A stretch of 9,364 nucleotides of DNA from Candidatus Saccharimonadota bacterium (GTDB lineage: Bacteria > Patescibacteriota > Saccharimonadia > Saccharimonadales > Saccharimonadaceae). A program made the position numbers and the translations under genes. Positions within the stretch are counted from its first letter, which is position 1, and every line of letters starts with the position of its first letter. The stretch is taken from positions 1 through 9,364 of the forward strand of contig WRLZ01000026.1 of the NCBI GenBank assembly GCA_009777365.1. Direction: 5' to 3'. The notes under the pieces are model-generated. The model saw only the letters and a program-made list of their open reading frames with translations, had not been told where the DNA came from and did no database searches. Shown in pieces: positions 1 through 5,702 of this stretch.

Positions 1-66
1 CCCCGCATGAACCAATAGTCTGACGGCCCATTGAACGAAGCTGATTGCGCCCCCGACCACTCCGAC
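1..66 (-). repeat. Partial inverted copy (R0) of the lectin-like variable module
   Basis: Read on the minus strand, this stretch starts with the module's 5' signature GTGGTCGGGGGC (49-60) and translates as WSGAQSASFNGPSDYWFMRG before the window edge cuts it. The spacing from WSG to WF is 12 residues, the same as in module R1. It is the only copy on the minus strand. The 3' signature would lie left of position 1. Identification rests on the shared DNA start plus the WSG...WFxRG skeleton. Confidence 0.65.
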
Positions 67-225
67 AGAGCCCCCCTTGGCGTAGCGCGGAGCGTAAGCT
101 CCGCTCTTCAGTAGGCCAGTGCGGCTTCGCCACACTGGCCGAATGCCACATCATACTAATTGTGTCTCTGAGGATTCGAGTATTGGCTTATACTAGACTT
201 AGTATCGTACAAATTATCTTCATTA
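67..225. other. Spacer between diverging modules, with two hairpins
   Basis: I see no supportable gene here. Two inverted repeats stand out. The first has a 7-bp stem GCGGAGC / GCTCCGC around GTAA (87-104). The second has an 8-bp stem GGCCAGTG / CACTGGCC (114-121 with 133-140), then a C/A mismatch, then GGC-TTC-GCC. Neither is followed by a T tract on either strand, so they are not textbook intrinsic terminators. They sit between the 5' ends of the back-to-back modules R0 and R1. Confidence 0.5.
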
Positions 226-383
226 TCCTCTGGGTGGTCGGGGGGCTCTCGCTGATTCATTCAACAGCACCACCGGCCGTTGGTTCTACCGTGGCGGTAG
301 CTCAATAAGTACTACTGGCGCGGGCATAGAGGCTCTTATTGTCGGTTACGGCGGAGCTCATACGACGAACGGTTTTCGTGGGG
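226..383 (+). repeat. Lectin-like variable module R1
   Basis: The module begins TCCTCTGGGTGGTCGGGGGG (226-245) and ends GGTTTTCGTGGGG (371-383). Read with one G removed from the G tract, it gives WSGALADSFNSTTGRWFYRGG, then an AGIEAL stretch, then TTNGFRG and a stop shortly after. This copy has six Gs where all others have five, so its WSG start and its WFYRGG remainder are in different frames. The upstream codons read SYKLSSLSSG, closely matching R2. No start codon or full N-terminal domain is attached. It is best seen as a VR-like fragment or silent cassette. Confidence 0.65.
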
Positions 384-399
384 AGCGATAAGGTTATGT

Positions 400-413
400 G
401 GTATAATCTTTGC
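400..413 (+). promoter_or_regulatory. Extended -10 promoter of the HNH gene
   Basis: TGGTATAAT (399-407) is a perfect TATAAT with an extended TGn element. The ATG at 414 begins 6 nt after it, so the transcript should start at or next to the start codon. The -35 position with an 18-nt spacer (378-383) is the GTGGGG that ends module R1. It is not a consensus -35, so the extended -10 probably carries the activity. Confidence 0.6.
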
Positions 414-1046
414 ATGGCGTTCACTGAAAAGCTAAAGTTACGTGTTAAAAAGAAAGCGGCATTCCGTTGTGTGATTTGTCGTGGAGAATTTGTGGAGGTC
501 CATCATATAATCAGGCCAGGCGATGGAGGAAGCGATGATGAAGATAACGCCGCTCCCCTGTGCGCATCGTGCCATGATAATTACGGCGATAATCCATCAA
601 AACGTAAACAAATACGCGAAATGCGTGACTACTTGTATGAAATAGTAGCAGGTCTTGAGCAAAAAGGCATAATGACATTACCAAAACCACTGACCAGAGA
701 AGAAATAAAGCGAAAGATGAGAATCCCAAATATTTCCGCAATATATCACGTGGTATATAGCCATGAAGATTTTAATACGTCAGCAAGAATACTTTTTGAG
801 CTTGTAAAAGAGGCGCAGCTTCAATCTCCTGGGAGAAAGCGTGTTTTATATCTTGATATAGACGGCCACAGAAACAAAAAGGGGGGCTTCGATGCCGATA
901 TGTTTGAGCTACAAAATGAATTTATGTTCGGATTTCTAATGAAATATTTATCCGAAGTTTATATACCTTTTGGGAACTTTAAGAATAGCAACTCGCAAGA
1001 CGACAATATTCCAGATGGGCTAGAGATTTTGCCTGCACCTGGATAA
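414..1046 (+). CDS. HNH endonuclease with an unknown C-terminal domain
   Basis: A 210-aa protein with a compact zinc-bound HNH nuclease domain in residues 15-60: CxxC (C19, C22), the HH pair (H30, H31), N45 and CxxCH (C50-H54). This is the McrA/HNH layout, with H31 or H30 as likely general base, and it would nick or cut DNA in the cytoplasm. Residues 90-210 have no domain I recognise; they include a hydrophobic strand RVLYLDIDG (143-151). The frame is open from an ATG at 339, but that would overlap module R1. The ATG at 414, 6 nt after TATAAT, is preferred and implies a leaderless mRNA. Codons are more AT-rich than those of the rml genes, which suits acquired DNA. A restriction, homing or defence role is possible, but nothing in the sequence decides between them. 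Confidence 0.8.
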   Translation: MAFTEKLKLRVKKKAAFRCVICRGEFVEVHHIIRPGDGGSDDEDNAAPLCASCHDNYGDNPSKRKQIREMRDYLYEIVAGLEQKGIMTLPKPLTREEIKRKMRIPNISAIYHVVYSHEDFNTSARILFELVKEAQLQSPGRKRVLYLDIDGHRNKKGGFDADMFELQNEFMFGFLMKYLSEVYIPFGNFKNSNSQDDNIPDGLEILPAPG

Positions 1047-1094
1047 AGATAAAGTACAAATTTATATCTCGCCTCATACAACCTATCTTCTCTA

Positions 1095-1251
1095 TCCACT
1101 GGGTGGTCGGGGGCATACCAGACTTCTGTTCTTAGCACGGGAGCATGGTTCTATAGGGGAGGTAGAGCAGAAAGTCGTGTCAATGATGGGCTAGAGGCTA
1201 TACATAGTAATGGGAATGGTGCCGCCACTATTCATGCTGGTTTTCGTGGGG
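1095..1251 (+). repeat. Lectin-like variable module R2
   Basis: It starts TCCACTGGGTGGTCGGGGGC and ends GGTTTTCGTGGGG (1239-1251). The frame is intact across the module: STGWSGAYQTSVL, then AWFYRGG, an EAI stretch, and AGFRGVCSLSVI with a TAA at 1272-1274. The frame is open from about 1053 with SYNLSSLSTG before WSG, matching R1, but there is no ATG. Arg-Gly-Gly is coded AGG GGA GGT, against CGT GGC GGC in R4. The amino acids are therefore kept while the bases differ, which shows past selection as protein. Confidence 0.65.
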
Positions 1252-1266
1252 TGTGTAGTCTGTCTG

Positions 1267-1275
1267 TGATATAAT
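1267..1275 (+). promoter_or_regulatory. Extended -10 promoter upstream of the 327-aa gene
   Basis: TGATATAAT is an extended -10, and the TATAAT begins 18 nt after the end of module R2, exactly the spacing seen after R1. Unlike the HNH gene, the coding start is about 55 nt downstream, so this mRNA would have a leader. The TATAAT overlaps the TAA stop of the R2 reading frame. Confidence 0.5.
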
Positions 1276-1329
1276 ACTACATAGAGCAAGGGAGCAATAC
1301 TTTACTTATCTCATCAACAAAGCTAATAC

Positions 1330-2313
1330 ATGATAAACTTCTATACAGATTTCAGAGACTATTACAACAAAAAGATCAACGATTTTCTTGATGTGGAGAT
1401 TTTTTGTTTCGAAGATGACAAGGAAATTTTTGACGATCAAATGTATAATATATTTCCTAGATATCTAATTAGAGAACAGTACGATAAATGCAAAAAGACC
1501 CTTTACGAACTAAACGAGTGGACGGTAGATGGGTACTTACACGAAATGACGGCTTTCCATGAATTGGCACTACATAGACTCTTGGTAGGTGTTGAAGATT
1601 TTATGAGTGAAGATATCGCCACATTTGACAAGATATTTTATGGGAAAAAAGACATGGAGGAAGTCAAGAAACTATGGGATAGCCTGCCAGACAAAGATTA
1701 TCTGTTTGAAATGGACATCAAAAACACGGACGACTTTGCGGATTATTTGCATGATATAGGAAATATGATAGAAGACTGCTTTGAAGATATCGACTTCGAG
1801 ATGGTCGATACTATGAGCAATGCGTATGATTCAGGTCAAGGTTATATTTTAGAAATTCTTGGCTTTGACTTAGAGCGATACCTGGAGATTATGCCAGAAG
1901 ATATGCGCCGGAAATACGAGAAGGAGGCTAGAAAGACGGCAGACGAAAAACGCAGTCGCGGTACGCATGTGGTTCATAATACAACAATCTACAATACTCA
2001 AAACATAGGTAGCAATTCTGGCATTGTAGTTGGAGTTATCCAAGATAGTAATATAGACAGTAATTTCAACCAACAAATAGATGAAGCAATTGATCGAATA
2101 GATGCTCTCAAAGAAATTACATTACAGCAAAGAGAAGATTTGAAAGAAATAATGAATGAGGCAAAATCGCTTGAAGAGCCCCAGAGGCAAAAGAGCAAAG
2201 TTAGATTTGAGAAGTTTATGTGCGGTACAGGGGATATATCGTTAAAAGTGATATCAGTGCTATCGGATTTATCGAGTATAGCGCAATTTTTTGGGTTTGG
2301 AGGACGTCTTTGA
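1330..2313 (+). CDS. Unrecognised acidic protein with coiled coil and hydrophobic C-terminus
   Basis: A 327-aa protein of no family I can name. Residues 1-200 look helical and strongly acidic, rich in Asp, Glu, Phe and Tyr. Residues 200-212 are basic. Residues 215-247 form a Thr/Asn/Gly/Ser/Ile-rich strand-like stretch (NTTIYNTQNIGSNSG and on). Residues 248-290 are a predicted coiled coil (IDEAIDRIDALKEI...). Residues 303-323 are hydrophobic with FFGFGG near the end. The N/G/S-rich linker followed by a coiled coil resembles the layout of some abortive-infection and effector-associated proteins, but that is only a resemblance. An in-frame TAA two codons upstream fixes ATG 1330 as the earliest start. 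No strong Shine-Dalgarno site is visible. The gene is AT-rich against the rml genes and sits alone between two modules, so it is probably acquired cargo. Confidence 0.75.
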   Translation: MINFYTDFRDYYNKKINDFLDVEIFCFEDDKEIFDDQMYNIFPRYLIREQYDKCKKTLYELNEWTVDGYLHEMTAFHELALHRLLVGVEDFMSEDIATFDKIFYGKKDMEEVKKLWDSLPDKDYLFEMDIKNTDDFADYLHDIGNMIEDCFEDIDFEMVDTMSNAYDSGQGYILEILGFDLERYLEIMPEDMRRKYEKEARKTADEKRSRGTHVVHNTTIYNTQNIGSNSGIVVGVIQDSNIDSNFNQQIDEAIDRIDALKEITLQQREDLKEIMNEAKSLEEPQRQKSKVRFEKFMCGTGDISLKVISVLSDLSSIAQFFGFGGRL

Positions 2314-2679
2314 GAGGATATATTGTTAGAAAATGATTACCACATCATGCAATTAAGGCATAATCAAGGCTAGTATCATGGAGTCTACGCCTTCTCGCCC
2401 CGCCATTAACCTTACTAAGCCAATACTCTCCTTCCGGTAGGCTATATCATCGGTCTATCCCATTCTCCATCTCATTAACCATATCAAATTCTTTGTCTTT
2501 ATCACTTTCTGTGATACTACATGGATAGGCTTCCGTGATTCTACGGAGGCTAGGTTTGATATTAGTATGCAAACTCTTGCCCATTGCGATCACCACAAAA
2601 TCATTTAAGCAAACCTGCTCCAATTTGGGACAGATTTTTGGTTATCAGTAAACTAGTTCTCTATCAAGCACCCTTCGAA
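2314..2679. other. Intergenic region between the 327-aa gene and module R3
   Basis: No intact plus-strand gene is visible. The plus strand is open from ATG 2584 into module R3 (ending at 2856), but the part before the module has no recognisable domain and overlaps the minus-strand relic. There is no clear terminator after the 327-aa gene. The region is probably scar tissue from gene loss. Confidence 0.4.
2345..2584 (-). pseudogene. Small or decayed minus-strand reading frame
   Basis: From ATG 2584 the frame codes 45 aa (MGKSLHTNIKPSLRRITEAY and on) to a TGA at 2447-2449. It then stays open in the same frame for another 33 codons (YSLPEGEYWLSKVNGGA and on) to a TGA at 2345. It is also open upstream of the ATG to about 2650. 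Roughly 100 codons with one internal stop and a plausible protein composition suggest a gene broken by one nonsense change. It could instead be a genuine 45-aa gene, for example an antitoxin-sized protein. I see no promoter and only a weak GGTGAT before the ATG. The product is not recognised. Within it, 2527-2551 can fold into a 9-bp hairpin with one bulge. Confidence 0.3.
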
Positions 2680-2836
2680 TCCTCTAGGTGGTCGGGGGCG
2701 TTTAGTCATTCTGTCTACGATACTCAATCTTGCTTCAAGAGAGGCGGCAGAGGAGCAGTCGACCCACAAGGCGCTGGCATAAACGCATTGGGTAGACATA
2801 CCTGTGATGTGCAACTCGACCACGGTTTTCGTGGGG
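2680..2836 (+). repeat. Lectin-like variable module R3
   Basis: It starts TCCTCTAGGTGGTCGGGGGC and ends GGTTTTCGTGGGG (2824-2836). It translates in frame as SSRWSGAFSHSVYDTQSCFKRGG, an AGINAL stretch, and DHGFRGDQTARP with a TGA at 2854-2856. The usual WF is CF here and GWSG is RWSG, so this copy has drifted. The module ends one base before the stop codon of the convergent Nudix gene (2838), and its reading frame overlaps that gene by about 19 nt. No promoter follows it, as expected because the neighbouring gene is on the other strand. Confidence 0.65.
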
Positions 2837-2837
2837 A

Positions 2838-3428
2838 TCAAACAGCCCGACCCTGATACTCCGGCCAATTCTCCAGTTCCTCTATCGTATTTATATTATC
2901 AAAAATCTCCCGCGGAAAATCAGCCCGCGAATTGGGCGCAAGCCCCCTTATTATATCCCTAGCCTCGTCAATCGTCATCAACTGTACCGAAATCTTCTCC
3001 CCCGCATCCAGCTTCTGCGGAACCTGGGTCTCAAAGTCGGTTGCCAGAAACGAATAGACAAACCACTCCATCTTACTCGCTGGTTGCGTAACCCAAATCA
3101 GCTTCCAATTCCGAAACGTCATCCCCGTTTCCTCCAGCATTTCCCGCTTCGCCGCCTCAAGCTCCGTCTCCCCTGGATCGTCATGCCGCCCGCCCGGAAC
3201 CCCATAAAACACCGGCGACCCCGGCTGTTGCTGCTTCAAAATCACCAGCTTCCCATCCTTGACTGCAAAAATATTCACAGTATCCGACCGCTTCAACGCC
3301 TCAAAAGTCTCATAACTCCCATCAAACATCTCCTGCTGCCACTGATAAACCTCAAAAATCTTCCCACGAAAAACCCTCTCCGCCCCACTCGGCACCAGCT
3401 TCGCATCCTTCGGCAAAATTGTCCTCAT
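2838..3428 (-). CDS. Nudix hydrolase (ADP-ribose pyrophosphatase-like)
   Basis: A 196-aa Nudix hydrolase, which would cleave a nucleoside diphosphate linked to another moiety such as ADP-ribose or a nucleotide sugar. The Nudix box covers residues 79-103: GGRHDDPGE, then REMLEETGM, with R95 and the E-E pair (E99, E100) that bind metal. The GG-to-E spacing is one residue longer than the G-x5-E consensus. Strands before it (NIFAVKDGKLVILKQQQPG, 52-70) fit the family. The frame is open to an ATG at 3464, but TATAAT lies 6 nt upstream of the ATG at 3428, so the product should start MRTILPKD and be leaderless. The substrate cannot be told from sequence. It runs convergent to module R3 and stops one base from the module's edge. 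Confidence 0.85.
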   Translation of the reverse strand: MRTILPKDAKLVPSGAERVFRGKIFEVYQWQQEMFDGSYETFEALKRSDTVNIFAVKDGKLVILKQQQPGSPVFYGVPGGRHDDPGETELEAAKREMLEETGMTFRNWKLIWVTQPASKMEWFVYSFLATDFETQVPQKLDAGEKISVQLMTIDEARDIIRGLAPNSRADFPREIFDNINTIEELENWPEYQGRAV

Positions 3429-3463
3429 ACCTGTATTATACCGCATTGCCTTTACATTTGCCA
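3429..3463 (-). promoter_or_regulatory. Promoter of the Nudix gene
   Basis: On the minus strand TATAAT lies at 3440-3435, leaving 6 nt before ATG 3428. A weak TGGCAA sits 17 nt upstream of it as a possible -35. The arrangement predicts a leaderless transcript and argues against the longer start at 3464. Confidence 0.55.
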
Positions 3464-3597
3464 TAGTATATACTCATAACATAGACTGCAAAGTCTTGTC
3501 ATTTTAGCGATATAGGGATTAAATCGATCCTAGGCGATCTTAGTTGTTTTTCGTTCTAAAAATTGTCTCCTCCCTCTGCGGTCAGTCCGTCTTTTTC

Positions 3598-3751
3598 TCC
3601 TCTGGGTGGTCGGGGGCGAACGCCAATTCGTTCTCTGGCTCCAATGCATGGTTCAACCGTGGCGGCAACTCGATCAATGCCGCTAGCGCTGGAGTCGAGT
3701 CCCTGAATCGCAATACTGGCACCGCTAATAGCAATAACGGTTTTCGTGGGG
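3598..3751 (+). repeat. Lectin-like variable module R4, the Asn-rich copy
   Basis: It starts TCCTCTGGGTGGTCGGGGGC and ends GGTTTTCGTGGGG (3739-3751). It reads in frame as GWSGANANSFSGSNAWFNRGG, an AGVESL stretch, and NSNNGFRGVVVIRP with a TAG at 3769-3771. The frame is open from ATG 3544, but the 22 residues before GWSG show no domain. It has the most complete C-terminus of the set and is rich in AAC/AAT codons at positions that vary in the other copies. This is how a DGR template repeat, or a VR copied from it with little mutation, would look. It could equally be the least decayed paralogue. Confidence 0.65.
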
Positions 3752-3771
3752 TGGTCGTCATTCGCCCGTAG

Positions 3772-4005
3772 CCTCGCGTTATGAGCCTTTGAAGCACATG
3801 ATTCCATAGAGTCTTCGTATCCACCGACCTTGGGAAGATGTTCCCGAGTAGCATCGGTTTAGACGTTGTGATATGAGGATGGGGTTGTGGTCATGACTAG
3901 GACGGCGTCTTGCAGGAATTATCTTGCAATGACGAGGATTATTTAGATTGTTGCAGAACGCAATATACCGATTCTATCGGCGTCGGCTTTGCTGGCAGGA
4001 GTCTC
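3772..4005. other. Intergenic region between module R4 and holA
   Basis: I see no gene on either strand. TTGCA recurs three times between about 3914 and 3955, and a 5-bp hairpin CCGAT-TCT-ATCGG lies at 3968-3980. Neither has an obvious role. Unlike R1 and R2, R4 is not followed by a TATAAT. Confidence 0.4.
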
Positions 4006-4040
4006 TTGACTCATCTCGTTGCATTATGGTAGAATTAGGT
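4006..4040 (+). promoter_or_regulatory. holA promoter
   Basis: TTGACT (4006-4011), an 18-nt spacer, then TAGAAT (4030-4035) preceded by TGG gives a near-consensus sigma-70 promoter with an extended -10. The ATG at 4041 follows after 5 nt, so the transcript should begin on or beside the start codon. Confidence 0.7.
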
Positions 4041-4808
4041 ATGATTAGGCTATTTTTCGGGACGGGGAGCGCGGAAAAGCAGGGAGCGATTCGGGCGGCT
4101 TTTGAGGAGGCTCTACGCGCGACGCCGGGGATAGAGAAGGAAGTGCGGGGAGAGTTTGGCGACCCGGAAGAGCTGATGGCGTACCTTATGAATGGGAATT
4201 TGTTTTCGGAGCGGAGGTTTGTGATTTTGCAAAATGTTTCGGCTAAGAGCGAGGTTGCGACATTTGTGGTGGAGAATATGGATAAGATCAAGGGCTTGTC
4301 GGATATTGATATTGTGTTTTCGGAGAATGAGCTGGATAAGAGGGGTGTGTTTTATAAGGCTTTCACCAAGGGGAAATTGGCGCAGGAGTTCTTTGCGAAT
4401 GAGATGGAGATTACGAAGAAGCTGGATTTGCCGTCGGTGAATCAGGCTGAGACTTGGGCGCTGACGAACTTCCTGCTGCGCGGAGAAAAAGATCGGTATA
4501 TGAGCGTGATCCATCGGACGGAGAAGATATGTTATGGGAATGAAGACGAGGCGTTTCGGCTTTTCGGGCTTCTTTCGACGCAACTATTGCAGTTTATGGC
4601 GATGAAGTTGGCGGGGGATAAGTCGACGTACGAGATCGCGAAGGAGTTGGATATGAAAAGCGACTATCCGCTTAAGCAGATGGCGAGTGCCGGGGGATAT
4701 TTGAGCGCCAGGGACGCGGTTCTTTTGGTGAAAAAGGCAAGTAGGTTGGATAAGAATATTAAGACTGGGAAGATGACGGCTTGGCAAGCGGTAAAGAGAT
4801 TGGCGTAA
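4041..4808 (+). CDS. holA: DNA polymerase III delta subunit (clamp loader)
   Basis: A 255-aa HolA. Delta opens the beta sliding clamp as part of the gamma/tau clamp-loader complex at the replication fork. The N-terminus MIRLFFGTGSAEKQGAIRAA replaces the usual Y-x-G-x-[DE] start and lacks a P-loop, as expected for delta. NGNLFSERRFVILQNV (51-66) matches the family's 'slff..rrlvvl' strand. The middle (88-130) includes IDIVFSENELDKRG. The C-terminal helical collar domain (150-255) ends MTAWQAVKRLA. It is about 90 residues shorter than the E. coli protein, in keeping with reduced CPR versions. The frame is open from an ATG at 3948 and another ATG lies at 4026, but both are upstream of or inside the -10 box. 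ATG 4041 is preferred. It is convergent with rmlA, 42 bp apart. Confidence 0.85.
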   Translation: MIRLFFGTGSAEKQGAIRAAFEEALRATPGIEKEVRGEFGDPEELMAYLMNGNLFSERRFVILQNVSAKSEVATFVVENMDKIKGLSDIDIVFSENELDKRGVFYKAFTKGKLAQEFFANEMEITKKLDLPSVNQAETWALTNFLLRGEKDRYMSVIHRTEKICYGNEDEAFRLFGLLSTQLLQFMAMKLAGDKSTYEIAKELDMKSDYPLKQMASAGGYLSARDAVLLVKKASRLDKNIKTGKMTAWQAVKRLA

Positions 4809-4850
4809 AACTTGAGGTCGCTATTCTTTGCGAGTGCGGCAATACGGAGG

Positions 4851-5702
4851 TTATGGTGAAAGATAGTTGCCGTAGCCGGATTTTTTGAGTGGTTTGGCGA
4901 GGTTAGCAAGTTGCTCCTTGGTAATGAAGCCGTTTTTGTAGGCGGCCATTTCCGGGCTACCGATAACTACGCCGGTGCGCTTTTGGAGGGCCTTGACGAA
5001 ATCGCTGGCGTCGCACATGGAGTCGATCGTTCCGGTGTCGAGCCAGACGTCGCCTTCTCCTAGGGTAATGACCGAGAGTTTGCCGCGCTTTAGGTATTCT
5101 TCGTTGACAGAGGTGATTTCCAATTCGCCACGATCTGACGGCTTGATGGATTTGGCGATTTCGATGACGTCGTTGTCATAGATGTAGAGGCCGGTAACAG
5201 CATAGTTGGACTTCGGTGCGGTTGGTTTTTCGACGATAGACTTAGCGCTACCCTCTGCGTCGAACTCAACTACGCCGTAACGCTCAGGGTCATTGACGTG
5301 ATAGGCAAAGACTACGCCGCCTTTAATATTGTCGCGCGCTTCAGCTTTGCTGTCGAAGTTGCTGCCGTAGTAGATGTTGTCGCCAAGAATGAGCGTAACG
5401 TTATCCTTGCCAATAAATTCTTCGCCAATGATGAAAGCTTGCGCGAGACCGTCCGGAGAGGGCTGAATCTTGTAGGTAAGACTGATGCCGAAGTCGCTAC
5501 CGTCACTAAGCAAGCTTGCGAACATGTCCATATGCTCGGGCGTGGTGATGATTAGGATGTCTTTAATTCCCATGTTCATAAGAGTTGTAAGTGGGTAGTA
5601 GATCATTGGTTTGTCGTAGATGGGCATAAGTTGCTTGGAAATGCCCTTCGTGATCGGCCAAAGCCTTGAGCCTGAACCGCCTGCTAGAATAATACCTTTC
5701 AT
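4851..5702 (-). CDS. rmlA: Glucose-1-phosphate thymidylyltransferase (RmlA)
   Basis: A 283-aa enzyme close to the usual ~290, catalysing dTTP + glucose-1-phosphate to dTDP-glucose + PPi, the first step of dTDP-L-rhamnose synthesis in the cytoplasm. The nucleotide-binding start reads [20 protein letters not shown] with K23 and Q24 following. LGDNIYYG (about 106-113) carries a metal-binding Asp. The stretch [17 protein letters not shown] holds the sugar-binding residues. It is the last gene of the rmlB-rmlCD-rmlA operon. Its ATG overlaps the rmlCD stop as ATGA, and AAAGGA lies 6 nt upstream as a Shine-Dalgarno site. The activity is well supported. Confidence 0.93.
   Translation of the reverse strand: MKGIILAGGSGSRLWPITKGISKQLMPIYDKPMIYYPLTTLMNMGIKDILIITTPEHMDMFASLLSDGSDFGISLTYKIQPSPDGLAQAFIIGEEFIGKDNVTLILGDNIYYGSNFDSKAEARDNIKGGVVFAYHVNDPERYGVVEFDAEGSAKSIVEKPTAPKSNYAVTGLYIYDNDVIEIAKSIKPSDRGELEITSVNEEYLKRGKLSVITLGEGDVWLDTGTIDSMCDASDFVKALQKRTGVVIGSPEMAAYKNGFITKEQLANLAKPLKKSGYGNYLSP

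Noticed and set aside
45..308. An 87-codon plus-strand open frame across the hairpins and the start of module R1
   Set aside because: It crosses the hairpins, part of R0 and the module in the wrong phase, has no recognisable domain and no promoter or ribosome site.
2447..2449. TGA read as an amino acid, as in some CPR lineages
   Set aside because: rmlCD, rmlB-upstream wbsX-like, Nudix and the 327-aa gene end at TGA at sensible family lengths, and glycine is coded by GGN throughout.
3363..3376. A near match to the module 3' signature on the minus strand inside the Nudix gene (GGTTTTTCGTGGG)
   Set aside because: It has one extra T, encodes ordinary Nudix N-terminal residues (VFRG), and no 5' signature or module skeleton lies near it.
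226..3751. The repeated modules as a CRISPR array
   Set aside because: There are only a few copies, spaced from about 850 to 1430 bp apart with genes between them, and the repeats are ~155 bp with variable centres.
226..3751. The modules as integron attC sites or as a structured RNA
   Set aside because: The ends are direct, not inverted, repeats. The centres show codon-level conservation, which fits protein rather than a folded RNA or attC. Only R3 can form a short stem at its 3' end.
4808..4851. A bidirectional terminator between convergent holA and rmlA
   Set aside because: No stem-loop with a T tract can be seen on either strand in the 42-bp gap.
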